Source: Diadema setosum (taxonomy: Eukaryota; Echinodermata; Echinoidea; Diadematoida; Diadematidae). Taken from it: DNA of 64,000 nucleotides. Location of the stretch: assembly GCF_964275005.1 (NCBI RefSeq), contig NC_092706.1:4163113-4227112 (forward strand). The letters run 5' to 3'. The translations under genes and the position numbers were made by a program. Below, piece by piece: positions 35,020 through 46,867 of this stretch (positions are counted from its first letter, which is position 1; every line of letters begins with the position of its first letter). A model generated the notes under the pieces. The model searched no databases. It saw only the letters and a list, made by a program, of their open reading frames with translations, and was not told where the DNA came from.

Positions 35020-36054
35020 ATGGATTTGGTCAAGAGGCTGAATGAGCAGCTTACGTGTCCCATTTGTCATGACATGGTTAAGGTCGCAAAACTGCTCAAA
35101 TGTGGTCACACGTTCTGCGATGGATGCATTGACCCCATGATCAAAATTGCAAAGGAAAGAATGGACTGGTATACGATTGGCATCAAGTGTCCGTGTTGCC
35201 GACTTCCAACTCTTCCTGAGGAACTGATTCAAAAAAGCTGGATGGTGGCTAACATCATCAGTGTAATAAATACCTTCCAGAACAATGCAACGTCCAACGT
35301 GTGCAGTCGCCATGGAACGAACGAGAAGAAATACTACTGCCTGAATTGTGAAGTGTTAGTGTGCAGTGACTGCGTTATCGAAGATCATTATGACCATCGG
35401 GATAGACCCAGGAGCCTTGATAAGATGACTGAGATCATCTCCAAGGAAATGAAAGCTTTAATGGAGCAGAGTCGAAAACGGGAAGCTATGCACGCTGACT
35501 TAAAGAGATCTCTGGATGACATCTGGTCGGAAGGGAGCCGAGTACTTGAAACCTTGGCGACGGATGTTACTGAGGAATATGAAAAAAGACGAAAGCAGCT
35601 GGAAGAGGAGAAGAATCGTCTACTCGACGACATTGCCACAAGGAGAAGCCATCTGCGAAGTTCCTTGGATGATGTCATGTCTGTCGACAAGGAGGTGACG
35701 TCGCGCGTAACGCAGGCTCGTATCGAAGCGGCGAACAGGCTCAGCGAAGGTAAAAAAGCAGAAATTGTCACGTCATATAAGAACTGGGCCAATGATTTGA
35801 GAAAGGATTTGGATATCGAAATCCAAGAAACTTCTGACCAAGAGATGGAACTACACTATCTTGAAACGTTGTATTTGGAGAAATCACAATGTAGTCCGAG
35901 CATTGGAGAAATACAAACCTTTGAGTCGCATCCAGATGGCAGTGCGCCGGTCTCAGCTGATGATGATGATGATGATGGTGATGATGGGATTGATGATGAT
36001 GTCGATTACGATAGCACGATGTCTCAACGCGTCCGATATCGTCATTTGCGTTAA
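35020..36054 (+). CDS. TRIM-like RING/B-box/coiled-coil protein B (344 aa)
   Basis: Closest sister of the gene at 28027: the same intronless layout, the same ligand positions for RING (C13-C60) and B-box (C95-H126), a coiled coil at about 135-235 with EEYEKRRKQLEEEKNRLLDD, and a tail ending SQRVRYRHLR. The acidic GAT-coded run is a different length (DDDDDDGDDGIDDDVD). The ATG at 35020 aligns with the start of the sister gene. The frame stays open 50 codons upstream, but that stretch aligns to the untranslated leader of TRIM A and lacks an in-frame ATG, so it is excluded. Predicted E3 ubiquitin ligase or scaffold; target and pathway unknown. Many animal TRIMs act in innate immunity, but nothing here shows that for this gene. 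Confidence 0.9.
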   Translation: MDLVKRLNEQLTCPICHDMVKVAKLLKCGHTFCDGCIDPMIKIAKERMDWYTIGIKCPCCRLPTLPEELIQKSWMVANIISVINTFQNNATSNVCSRHGTNEKKYYCLNCEVLVCSDCVIEDHYDHRDRPRSLDKMTEIISKEMKALMEQSRKREAMHADLKRSLDDIWSEGSRVLETLATDVTEEYEKRRKQLEEEKNRLLDDIATRRSHLRSSLDDVMSVDKEVTSRVTQARIEAANRLSEGKKAEIVTSYKNWANDLRKDLDIEIQETSDQEMELHYLETLYLEKSQCSPSIGEIQTFESHPDGSAPVSADDDDDDGDDGIDDDVDYDSTMSQRVRYRHLR

Positions 36055-36420
36055 AGGTACCGTTTAGCGGTTTCATCCTATGAGCTCGACATCAGTGAGT
36101 CATGCAGTCCACGAGCTCGACAATGGAAAAAAAAAAAAAAAACGTCCATGAGTCACAGCCAGCAAACTCGACAATAGGCATAAAAAGCCCACAAGCTCGG
36201 AAATAGACCAAACAAAAAAAAGGGGGGAAATGACCCACTAGACCGACCCTGCGTATACATGACGTCGGTCTTTTTGGAGGCTAGTTCCAGTCGCAAGTCC
36301 AGTCAATGTCGAATAATTTAGTGACACGTCTCTCCGATAAGTGCCGAGTCAATCTGATGTGTGTTAGACTGGTGTTGTGCGATTATCGGGCGTGTCCAGC
36401 CGACGTCCTATGACTGTCTG
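36055..36420 (+). other. 3' flank of TRIM B, duplicated from or to TRIM A
   Basis: Blocks GAGCTCGACATCA, GGCATAAAAAGCCCACA, CAGTCGCAAGTCCA and TGTGCGA-TATCGGGCG-GTCCAG appear in the same order after TRIM A up to about 29382. Identity fades after about 36420. Confidence 0.7.
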
Positions 36421-37239
36421 TTGAGTTTCCGAGGATTAAAAAGTCACGGGAAAGGTTAACTTTAGTATTGGATTATGGTCACTTCTGGTATCATCCTTCC
36501 TTTCTGAGCCTGGCTTTATGAGACAGGATGACTTCAGTATTGGATCTTGGCCACATGTGGCATTGGTATCGTCCTTAGTGAGCCTGGGTGCGAGTTTCTA
36601 GAGCTTGTCGGATCAGATCATCGGAACGCCGAAAGTTTGGCATTTTTGGGATCAGATAAAACTCCGACAGTCAGTGGAATGGGACTTAGTCATAGTACAG
36701 CCATGAGATGTGATAGGAAGAACTGAATTGAAGAGTGTAAATTAATAAGCAATTCAATTATTTTTCCCCTTAACAGTATTTCATGAAGGATGTGCCTCCT
36801 TTCAAATTCATGGAAAAATCTTTTTGTAGAGAGATGACAAATGGACATCACAATCATGGTTCGCAACATGATTAACCATTGCGTTCATTTTTTCTTTCCT
36901 TCCCCATCTTTACCTCTGAAGTTGCAGTTTTCTTGTTAATCTTTCCAGCGAGTTGATATTGATGGACTTGGGTTTTGTCATCTTCTAGTACTTCATTATT
37001 CATTGTTGACTGCTCAACCAGTTCTTCCCCAAAAGAGCCGTTATATTGTGTTTTATTACACATAATGTATGTATGGAAAACATAATGTATTAATGTACAA
37101 TAGCAACGTCAACGAGATGAAAACATACTCACCACCGATTCAATTTCAAAAGATGGAGAAATTTTCTTAACGATTGGTCAGACATAAACACTCCACATAT
37201 TTTTGAAATCCCGAACTGCAAAGGGACGCCTTATTTCAA

Positions 37240-37240
37240 G

Positions 37241-37278
<38 letters not shown>
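37240..37278. repeat. (TTG)n microsatellite
   Basis: About 12 TTG units. Similar tracts lie at 34058-34086 and 40297-40321, so each TRIM neighbourhood carries one. Confidence 0.9.
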
Positions 37279-37469
37279 ATTGTTTTGGTCTCATTTTTTA
37301 CCTACTCTAACATTTCCAAGTGTCCATCTCTTGGTGCATCAGGAGATTAATGAAATAATGGTAAATATAAACACTTTATTTCTGTTTGAAAGAAAAATCA
37401 CTTAGCGATCTGCGATATGATAATTGTACCGTAAATTACCGTAGGTGCACGATTTTCTTGTTATTACAG

Positions 37470-39605
37470 ACAATGTATGAAAAGTCTCATTTGTCTGCCG
37501 AGTTTTGTGCTCTCTCAATATAATATTAAAATAGGAACTCTATGTGATGGTCTTATTGCTGAGGTAGTAAAAATAATGTTTCAATTCAGTTTCTTCATGT
37601 TTTATACTCTTTGTTTTGAGCATGGTATTTCCCCTCAGACATGGCGAAACAGTATTATTCATCCAAATCTTAAACGTGGTATGGATGAACGTGAACCATT
37701 AAGTTACATAGGTATTACATTGATATCTGTGATCTGTAATATTTACTGTGATATTATAAAAGAAGGATTGATTAATTCCCTTGAAAAAGAAGGTATTATT
37801 TATTAAGGAGAAACAGAACGGGGTTCGAAAAGAAAAGGAGTTTAATGTCTTTAGCACTTATATAGCCTCTATTCTATTATTAAAAAACAGAAAACTCTGT
37901 AAAAAGGTTTTGTTTTGTTTTATTGATACCGTGTTAACAGGATTTTGTTATGGTATAAGCAGAGGTCAATTGGCGTTCCAGGCAAGTTATATAACTCCAT
38001 AAAGGCTCTTTATCAAGACAATAATGTACTGTAAATGTAAATGCAAACTTACTTTTTTTATGTGGATCTATAGGGGTAAAACAAGGTTGACATTTGTCTC
38101 CAGTTCTGTCTAATATATTCATTAATGATATAGTTGATTCTGTGAGGCTGTGTAAGAGGTATTCAGCTGTTAGATACAAATATTGATATGCTTATGCAGA
38201 TGACATTTTGGTAATTGCTGACAGTGAAAATGATCTTCAGTTGAAGCTTGATAGCGTATGTTCGTGGGCCCAGAAGTGGAGGATTGAATTCAATACTTTA
38301 AAAACTCAAATTGTCCACCTCAGGAGAAAAGGTCAAGCAGAAACCATATTCATATTTTATTTCAACGGTCGAAAGCTTGATATTGTTGACTCATATAAAT
38401 ACCTTGGATTGTGGTTTGATGAAATTTTTGAGTTTACAAAGAGGCACCAAAAATAATATTGGCTCAATCCGCAACGAAAGTGCTTATTAGTAAATTTAAA
38501 TTTACTGGTGGTTCTCTGTTTATGACCTACAACAAAATTTGTATGATGCTATGATTTGCCCATATTGCAATATGCAAGCGGCATTTGGGAATTAGATGAA
38601 TTTTCAGCCATTAATAGTGTTTTTATAGAGCATGTCGTTTCTATCTTGGAGTCGGGAAATATACCCCCTAATGATGCAGTTATGGGTGATATGGGTTGGG
38701 AACCCCCTTTCTATTATCAGTGTCAATCAATTGCTAGGCTTTGGTGTGACCCGAGTAAGTATAGTAGTGGCCGTTGCCCTGGAAATTTTTTCTTGTGGTC
38801 TAAATCCCTGGCAAATATAGGTGTTAAAAATTGGTGTTATAAGGTCAAAAAATTATTTGCAAAATTGCAGTGCATGCATGTTGAACCTTAAGTTGAGCTT
38901 GTAAGTATACATTCTGTGAGCACCGTATCCATAGTATGTAAATCATTTGTTGAAAAGACGTGGAAATGTTCAGTGTTTGATGATAGAAGGAGAGTTCCCC
39001 AATCCAGAAACAAACTCAGAACTTATCGTTATTCAAACACTCTATGAATACCTTTAAATATATTATTCAGTGTCAGAATAGATCTAACAGGCGAGCATTA
39101 GCTTTGTTCAGAAGTAGTTGTGCCCCTATTGTCCTTGAAACAGGACGTTACAAAAAATGTCCCATACGATGATGATTTGGTATAATTTCCTATTCCGGTG
39201 ATGTAGAAGATGCGTTTCTTTGTTTTATGATCCAAATGTTCTGCATGACTTGTGATGATTTCAAATCGCAATCATTCAGTATTATATCAGAAATAGATCC
39301 TTCTTTTCCTCAGTTGCCTATTTACCAACAAGTCTTTTATTCAATGTCATCAGAATCACTATGCTTTCAAGTAGCCAGTTTTGCCAACCTTATTTTAACG
39401 TGCCGTATATTCCCACAACTGAATAACGCGTTCATGTATTATTTAGCCCACCATATTCTCTTTCTTATTGTGTTAAAGAATACATGATATGTATATGTAT
39501 TATGTATTACTTTATGTTTGATGTATATTTATCACTCATATAGGCCTCTTTAGGCCGGCCGTCCGTGTGACGGGTGTGATTTTTGATAAAGAAATAAACT
39601 TAACT
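37470..39605 (+). pseudogene. degenerate LINE ORF2 (RT) between TRIM B and C
   Basis: Across shifting frames the translation gives CFEHGISPQTWRNSIIHPNLK, EPLSYIGITLISVICNIY, IDTV, GVPGKLYNSIKALYQDNN-like, SPVLSNIFINDIVDS, the catalytic YADDILVIADSENDLQLKLD, then YKYLGLWFDE and LPILQYASGIWELDEF. That is the full order of RT palm and thumb motifs of an L1- or RTE-like retrotransposon. It ends in GATTTTTGATAAAGAAATAAAC near 39598. Multiple frameshifts and stops make it inactive. Confidence 0.85.
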
Positions 39606-40296
39606 ATGAAAACTATAAACATATATTTTCTCTTTTCTATTCTCTTGCACTTACTCCTTTCAAGTTAGAAATTAATTGTGCTTCTTTCTACTTGTTTGTT
39701 CGCTTTTCAAACATAGTACATCATCAAATTAAGGCCTTCTTCATAAGTCTCAAGGAGGACTTACGTTGGAAGACCATAAGCAACAATACCAAATGATTAC
39801 AAACTGTCAAGATTCTATAATGACTATGCGCCATTTTTACTACGTGCTTCTTGTTTCTTCCTCGGATACTCTGCACATTGCCAGGCTTGAAAGGCCTGAG
39901 GAGCAAACACACAATAGTAAGCCAGTGACAGCACAAATGGAATTGAATCTTGCAACATCAAGAAGATTTGTAATGTTTTGTGGCCGTACGGTTGCCAATG
40001 GTGATTTGACGGGGAAAGAGTCTGGAGAAAGAGTGTGGGTTGCTATTGAAGCTGCTGAGTGAGAACATGTTTGCTTGCTGTTTATCTTTTTCGTTTTTGT
40101 GACATTTCTGTGTTTAAAACAATGGACAAGTTATGCTGTTTCGAGGATATCGAACATCTGCCTGCATACATATTTGGTTGCTATACCAATATCCATGTTC
40201 ACCGAAAATGTGAAAGGTTAATCACACAATACTTATCTTCCAGTCTTCATTATTATGTCAGAGTTTGACGATTAATGTCTATCACTCTGCTCTTTG

Positions 40297-40321
40297 TTGT
40301 TGTTGTTGTTGTTGTTGTTGT
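40297..40321. repeat. (TTG)n microsatellite
   Basis: Eight TTG units upstream of TRIM C. Confidence 0.9.
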
Positions 40322-41676
40322 AATCTGGCTACAAATGCCAACATGAACATGAATGGAAATTGTACTTTAACCACATTTTGTGGTTTTCAAAGGATGAGTA
40401 AGGAATTGTTGTAGAGTTTGTATTTGCTTTGGAAACCCCATTCTTATAGATACGTGTACATTCCAAGACAGATTTCATGGTGCAATATAAGAGAGCAGAA
40501 ATGACAGCACTTACAGGGGACTTTGCGTACTGACAGTATTTGCAATTGAATCGAAGTATACAATGCTTCTTCCACTATTGGCAGTGGATGTTCATCGTTT
40601 GAAAGAACATTCTTGAATGTCATCGATGACGAGCAAGTAAACATGAACGTATCAAAAAGATTGACCATCTACAGATAGATGATAACATTTACGGCTTATT
40701 TGTGATTCTAAGGCATCTAGATAAGATAGAAAATAGAAGACTAGACAAGGTACAAGCATAAAAGATATGTGAAAGCTTAACCCCCCCCCCCCCGAAAAAG
40801 CAACAACAAACAAACAAACAAATACGACGACAGAGAGGTGTTGCAATATACCATTCGTAAAATGAATAATTACAAAGGAAGAAATCTAGAGATCATTGCA
40901 TGTTATAATTGGGATAGTCAAGTGAATAAGTATGAGCGAATAGCATATGCAAGTAGAGCTGACTGGAACTTAGTACGAAGACAAAACTTCAGATATTTGG
41001 GAAAAATGAAACCGCATGACTATGTTCTAGGTCACTCTGGCAGCTTTGCAGTGCAAAGTCATTTCCCCGACCTATTTCGTAATCAGATTTTGCGCTCCTT
41101 TCATCGGTCTCACTGATAAAAACCACGTTAGAGACGGACGAGTCCAAAGTCCACCTTGGCCTCAGACAAAGGGATAAACAGAATTACAAAACTTTCACTA
41201 TTAACTCTATTGCCGAAAGTAATACAAAGCAGCATACATGCCAGCATCGGTATATTTTATGTTATATTTTCCATCAACCGTATACTAAGTATCGGGTAGC
41301 TGTTTATATGAATGTTAGTTACCATGAAGAGTTTAAAATGAGCAATTATCAGTTGCCTTGAATGCCACTATCACAGAGACATGCGTCAACAATGACATGT
41401 GGGTTGGGGGCAGACACAGGATGTAAGCTGGTAAAGGAATCCACGTGATGTTGGTGAATGACTATGCATGTCATAGTCTGTCGAAATCGTTAAACACTCT
41501 CTCCTTCCAAAATAATGTAGAATTTCAGCTGGAATTTGCCGACTATCACATCTTCATTATTGCTCAGACGAGTGTCCGCAGCGGCTACACGTAACTACAT
41601 CAGATACTGCAGTGAACTACATGGATCTCTTGTAGACGTCTAACTTTTGTGAACTGGACTAACAGGAGAGAGAATT
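40322..41676. other. upstream region of TRIM C, no gene recognised
   Basis: A 92-codon frame (40838-41116) has no recognisable motif. 41120-41500 has scattered similarity to the region before TRIM B (GACGAGTCCAAA near 41137 and 34516; GAGTTTAAAATGAG near 41330 and 34660), so it is part of the duplicated unit. Confidence 0.5.
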
Positions 41677-42714
41677 ATGGCCTTTATAGTTAAAAAGCTT
41701 GATGAACAGCTGAAGTGCCTGATATGTCACAGCAGGTTTCGGGAAGCCAAACAACTCCAGTGTGGCCACACCTTCTGCAAAGAGTGTATAAGTCACCCGA
41801 TCGTATATTTTCAGCGAAGAGGGGTCATTCGTTCTTCAGGAATTGAGTGTCCATCTTGTAGATGTGGGACTGATTCGTGGGATGCAGGCCTATCCTCAAG
41901 AAACTGGCTGATGGATAACACTTTAGGGGACATCGACTTCCTCGAGAGTGATATCGACCTCCTTGAGACCAATGGTGCGGCGGTACAGATCTGTGATCGC
42001 CATGGAACGAATGAAATGAGTTACTACTGCGAGCAGTGTGAAGCTTTGGCGTGCAGTGACTGCGTCATCGATGATCATTATGACCATCGAGAGAGGCCCA
42101 AGAGTCTGGATGAGATGACTGAGATCATCTCCAAGGAAATGGAAGCTTTAATAGAGCGGTGTCGGGAGCGGGAAGCTGTGCACGATGACTTACAGAGATC
42201 TCTGGGTGACATCTGGTCGGAAGGGAGCCAAGTTCTTGCGACATTGGTGACGGATGTCACTGAGGAATATGAAGCAAAGCGAAAGCTGCTGGATGAGGAG
42301 AAGAATCGTCTACTCGACGACATTGCCTCAAAGAAAAGTCACCTTCGAAATTCCTTGGATCGTGCTGTGTCCGCCGACAAGATGGTGACCTCGCGAGTAA
42401 CGCAGGCTCGTATCGCAGCGATGATCAGGCTCAGGAGAGGTAGCAAAGCTGAAGTTGTCACGTCATTCAAGAAATGGGCCAAGGAATTGAGAAAGGACTT
42501 GGATGTCGGAATCCAAGGAACTTCCGACAAATATAGGGAACTAGCCGATCTCCTTACGCTATATTTGGAGACATCAGAATATAGTCCGAGCATTGGAGAA
42601 ATACAACGGCTGGAGTCGAATTCAGATGACAGTATACCAGTCTCAACTGATGATACTTCGGTGTCAAGTGACGACGATTCTGTGATCAGCAGAGACGACG
42701 ATATCGATTGTTGA
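41677..42714 (+). CDS. TRIM-like RING/B-box/coiled-coil protein C (345 aa), diverged
   Basis: Third member of the family, intronless, with RING ligands C14, C17, C29, H31, C34, C37, C58, C61 and B-box C106, H109, C118, C121, C126, C129, H134, H137. Its RING and linker differ strongly from copies A and B (CLIC for CPIC, ten extra linker residues before the B-box), while the coiled coil stays very close (SEGSQVLATLVTDVTEEYE). The Asp run is replaced by a Ser/Asp-rich stretch, and the protein ends at DDDIDC because a net four-nucleotide change puts the family tail out of frame. All zinc ligands remain, so a working RING/B-box is likely. Predicted E3 ligase or partner for the other two through coiled-coil pairing (inference). 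Confidence 0.88.
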   Translation: MAFIVKKLDEQLKCLICHSRFREAKQLQCGHTFCKECISHPIVYFQRRGVIRSSGIECPSCRCGTDSWDAGLSSRNWLMDNTLGDIDFLESDIDLLETNGAAVQICDRHGTNEMSYYCEQCEALACSDCVIDDHYDHRERPKSLDEMTEIISKEMEALIERCREREAVHDDLQRSLGDIWSEGSQVLATLVTDVTEEYEAKRKLLDEEKNRLLDDIASKKSHLRNSLDRAVSADKMVTSRVTQARIAAMIRLRRGSKAEVVTSFKKWAKELRKDLDVGIQGTSDKYRELADLLTLYLETSEYSPSIGEIQRLESNSDDSIPVSTDDTSVSSDDDSVISRDDDIDC

Positions 42715-42760
42715 AGATAGCCCAACTCGTCAACGCTCCCGACATCGTCATTTGCATTAA
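42715..42760 (+). pseudogene. out-of-frame remnant of the TRIM C-terminal tail
   Basis: Read from GAT at 42716, the sequence encodes DSPTRQRSRHRHLH then TAA, aligning with DSTVSQRVRCRHLR and DSTMSQRVRYRHLR in TRIM A and B. It follows the TRIM C stop by one base, in another frame. Confidence 0.8.
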
Positions 42761-43248
42761 ACGCAGTTTGACATAGTTGCCAGTGTTAAAACTCTGATCT
42801 GCATGATCCTTTATATGGTGATAAAGTCACTGATACTTTAATTTTATATAAACCTACGGATAATTCGGGTTGAAAATAACGCCAGATGCTTGAGAGAGAT
42901 TGAAGTCTACGTAAGCAATAAGTTTTACCATACTAGATCTCTCCTGCATTCCAGTAGCGTTTGTATGAAACATTCCGTACGTTCCATTTATTAGCAATAG
43001 TGATTCCTCTCTTTGTAGTGATAAACATATTTCTTAAAAATGCATTTATACATCATATTATCATATACCAATTGTCTACAAAGCTCGACAATTTCTGACA
43101 TTTAGTCACCATAATGCGTTGAAGAGTGTCTTCAATGCAGGAAAGACACGTGAATTTAGTTGTCTTTCCCTGACACGGAGCACTTCGCATATCTTTGTGT
43201 GTGTACGGTTCATAGACGATGGGGACTTGGATATCACCACATCTACTG
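42761..43248. other. no recognisable feature
   Basis: AT-rich 3' region of TRIM C without conserved frames. Confidence 0.5.
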
Positions 43249-43426
43249 CAGTGCATTTTGCTCCCGTTATAATGAAGTCCTCGGGACAGGGAGATTTCTT
43301 TCGTTTTAACGAAATTTCATTATAACCAAGCAGTACAGTGTATAAAGATATATTGTGGATGGTAGTTTGTGGACCTGAATTTCGATTTCATTGTAACCGT
43401 GTTTCGTTAAAACGGGAGTGCACTAT
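43249..43426. mobile_element. Tc1/mariner-type MITE
   Basis: The ends CAGTGCA-CTCCCGTTATAATG (left, with a small insertion) and AACGGGAGTGCACTA (right) are inverted, with internal AACGAAATTTCATTATAA. The same family, better preserved, is at 58392-58587. Confidence 0.65.
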
Positions 43427-43429
43427 GGG

Positions 43430-45370
43430 ATACTCATTGGCAAAGACTATAATGACGGGGAATACAACATAGCCACACGCTATACCTGTTAGGTATAAAT
43501 TACGCCTCAGATATCCTATATCAGCAGTTATTTTATGCCAGCATAATCATTGTAAAATAATTATGCTGTAGTGAGGCAGCCCAGACTCTAAGTTCTGATA
43601 CAACGAGGACCGAGTTCGGATGAGTTCAGCGAAGGGGTTTTCAAAGTGTTCCCTGAATTTGATCTGTGATGTGATTTACAGCCAGTCAATGTCATAATAT
43701 AACAATATGGATTGATAACCCAACAAAACCAGTAATCCATCATTGATATACTTGTACTTAATTAGCAAACATTTTCATCAATAACTTTTAGCTCCATCTA
43801 AGTTTTATCCCTGAATATGTATTTAGAATCATTAATTACAGCATTAGCATAAAGTGTCGCACACCATTTGGCATTATTTTATTCAGGGTGCTAGATGTGG
43901 AGCAAAAATGACTGAGCCGATATTCGAACAGTCATATTATGACTTGTGTGATAAGATGTCGCATTTTCATATTTCCTCTTTTTCTTCCATGCATAATATT
44001 GCATGGGCCGTATAGCACTATTCTTGTGTGTGTGTGTGTGTGTGTTTGTGTGTGCGTGTGTGGGGGTTTCTTTTTTTTTTTTTCTGTTTTGTTCTCACGA
44101 TTTGTCTTCCGGTAAGCATTACTGTGCATTAATGATCACTTTAGCTTGTTATCTTAAAGTGTGGTGCATCGGTCGAGGGCGGTGTTGTGTGCACGAGTGC
44201 TGCAATGTGTGATTTGGATTCGACTTTTGTATGATTTAACTTCATTGGACGTGACTCTGTGTCATATATCCTTGACTTATAAACGTGAATGTGATTGTTG
44301 GCTTATCAATATATCTTTGTTTTTTATGTTAAGGGTTTGTGAATTAAAGAGATCCTAAGCTTTGTCTTGCAATGCCTTTAAATTGCATAAATTGTGTGCC
44401 ATATTTTGATATTAACCATTTTTAATGCAATTGTTAAATTTAAATATGTTCTTATGATTGTTTTCAACACCCGGGTGTGAAATTTCATCACTAATTTTAG
44501 GTGGACGTTTGTTCCTTCAACTATTTTCTGTATCATATTTTATACACGTGATAATTTTTGGGGGTTCTTTATGTTCGTACTATTCGTAAACATAATGTTT
44601 TGATACAAAGTCGCACAGAAACTTGGTGTGAAACAGAACTCACTTGATGATCTTATTATCCTGTCAAAACATGTTGAAATAAAACGAAATATGAGATAAA
44701 GATATCAAGAATTATAAGTGTACATCACTGATGAACTTTGATGGTGTCTTTTTTTTTTGTACTTTGTTTTGTAGTTATGACGTTGTAATTTTGTAGTGCA
44801 AATCAGCATAATGGGGGTAGCGGGTATTCCCACTCCCTCCCATCTTTACCAGTAGTTGTTGTTTGTCTTAGTACAGTAGTTGTTGTTTGCGATTGCATAA
44901 CTAGAGACAGAATAATGTAGTACATCTGGTTTAAAAGCAAAAAAATCTTTATAGTGATTACCAAGTCGATACTGTTGCGTGATTATCAACGTTTTCAATA
45001 CAAATGACTGATTAGCACGTCTATCTCAGTCGATCAGACTTATCAATGGATCGGATTCACTCTATCGCGCGTTGAACTCGCTAAATACAAAATGTATATC
45101 GCCTATTTACTAGAAGTAACCGGCAGGCCATACTGGTGTAAAATATAAAGATGGAACAGGGAGGTAGGAAAACCGCCTCTCACCGATCCTGCTTCATCTC
45201 CAACGTCCATCGGATAGGACATGAAATGGAGGTTCCGTGTGTGTGAGAGTCACAACTCTTGCAGGTAAAATACAGTTGTATCCCGCTTCATTCATCCATC
45301 GCAAAGAGCAGGGTGTTGGCCGGTGAAGTTGTCAAGCCTCTCATCAGATCCAACTGGACCCCATGGAAGA
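43430..45370. other. no gene recognised; (TG)n tract at 44023-44062
   Basis: (TG)n with interruptions is followed by a T run. The Val/Cys-rich frame over it is compositional. The rest shows no conserved frame. Confidence 0.5.
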
Positions 45371-45375
45371 CCAGT

Positions 45376-45534
45376 GGGGCCCATTGCATAAAAGTTACTA
45401 TTATGGTAACTTTGCCATTCAATGGTAACTTCCATGGAATTCTTGATTTTGATTGGCTGTTGAGTATTGTTGCCATGGTAGTTACCATTGGATGGCAAAG
45501 TTGTCATAATTGTAACGTTTATGCAACGGGCCCC
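45376..45534. mobile_element. MITE of the GGGGCCC...TTATGCAA family
   Basis: The left end GGGGCCCATTGCATAAAAGT is the near reverse complement of the right end ACGTTTATGCAACGGGCCCC. Internal ATGGTAACTTTGCCATTCAA and TTGGATGGCAAAGTTG are also inverted, so nearly the whole 159 bp folds on itself. The short frames here are not genes. Confidence 0.85.
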
Positions 45535-46380
45535 TGCTTAGCTAAGCTGGATATTTATGGGCTATCCAGCCATCCTCTCAGATGGAAAATGAACAAACAA
45601 ACAAACAAACAAACGTTAGTACTGTCTTAGTCGCCCTTGACTAGCGATGAGTTTTGGTTTTAAAAAAAAGAACAAGACAAAAAGAACAAGACAAAACAAA
45701 ACTCGAAAAAAAAAACACAAATAGGCCTAGAAGGATTTTTTGTTTCATTTGTTCTCAAATCAAAAATACCCTCTTTGAGTAGACATGGGTGTGAAATGTT
45801 GCCTTGTACTATGCCTCCCCTCTTTGCTTCCAAGTGGTGATAAAATGTATAAAAGTAAAGGGAGTTACATAAGGTTGAAAGAGCTAAACAAACCGAGATA
45901 GGAGAGTGTCGTCAACTACTGTTCATCTCAATATCACAAGAACCAGTGTTCATCTTATTACTCTGAAATTAATATAGGAAATAAAGAAAGAATTCCTCTG
46001 GTGTTGTATGCCGGTAATGAACCCGTTGAAACATATTATCTATAGAGTAAAAAAACCATTTTTTTTCTCCTATCGTCTTTTCTTTGTTTTGATTTGTTTG
46101 TTTGCTTGTTTGTTTTCAGTATACCAAAAAGGGTAAGAGATAGCCTAGTTGCGGGGATAGGGTATATTATAAATACCCCCCCTACAAATCTTATTGAAAA
46201 ACATGACCAACATCACATGAAATGGAAAAAAAAAAAGAAAATGACACTGACAGCAGTCCCTTTAAGGCAAATCAATCAGAAAGATGAAATCTAATGAACC
46301 ATGAATTGTAGACCTACCATACAGAATAGGAAATGAATCAGTCAGAAAGATGATATCTGCACCACTAATGAAAGCACTGG
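45535..46380. other. no gene; left partner of a flanking repeat
   Basis: 46178-46267 (CAAATCTTATTGAAAAACATG ... GACAGCAGTCCCTTTAAGGC) recurs in direct orientation at 49186-49267 on the other side of array 2. Otherwise no feature was recognised. Confidence 0.6.
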
Positions 46381-46832
46381 CGTAGCCGGGGGGGGGGGGG
46401 GGGGCGATGGAGGCGATCGCCCCCCCCCCCCCCCCCCCCCTAAGATTTGGACCGGGGATTTGGGAGGTGGAAAAAAATGCGTGTATACTGTATGCATGCA
46501 CACGAAGCGGTTCTCCTTTGCAACCTTTCATCAAATAAGATTTTTTTTTTGAATATTTCACTCAAAGTGTGCACCAGATCGTTGAATTTCAATGCAAAAT
46601 CTCTCGTGCTTGGGAGGGGGATACCCCCTCCCAAACCCTCCCCCTCTGTGCCTCTTTCCCCAGCTTAGTACACTTTTTAGATTTACAAAAAAATTATGAA
46701 TAATTCTGAGTGCACAAGACTTATCACTTATATTCCGAAAACTCAAGGTTCCCTCATGTATAAGGGGAATTTCCCCTTTTAATCGACCCTTTTCTCCCTC
46801 ATTCCCCCCCCCCCTCCCCCAATCAGTTTTTT

Positions 46833-46867
<35 letters not shown>

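Noticed and set aside
40838..41116. 92-codon frame before TRIM C
   Set aside because: No motif, no homologous frame in the duplicated region before TRIM B, no splice evidence.
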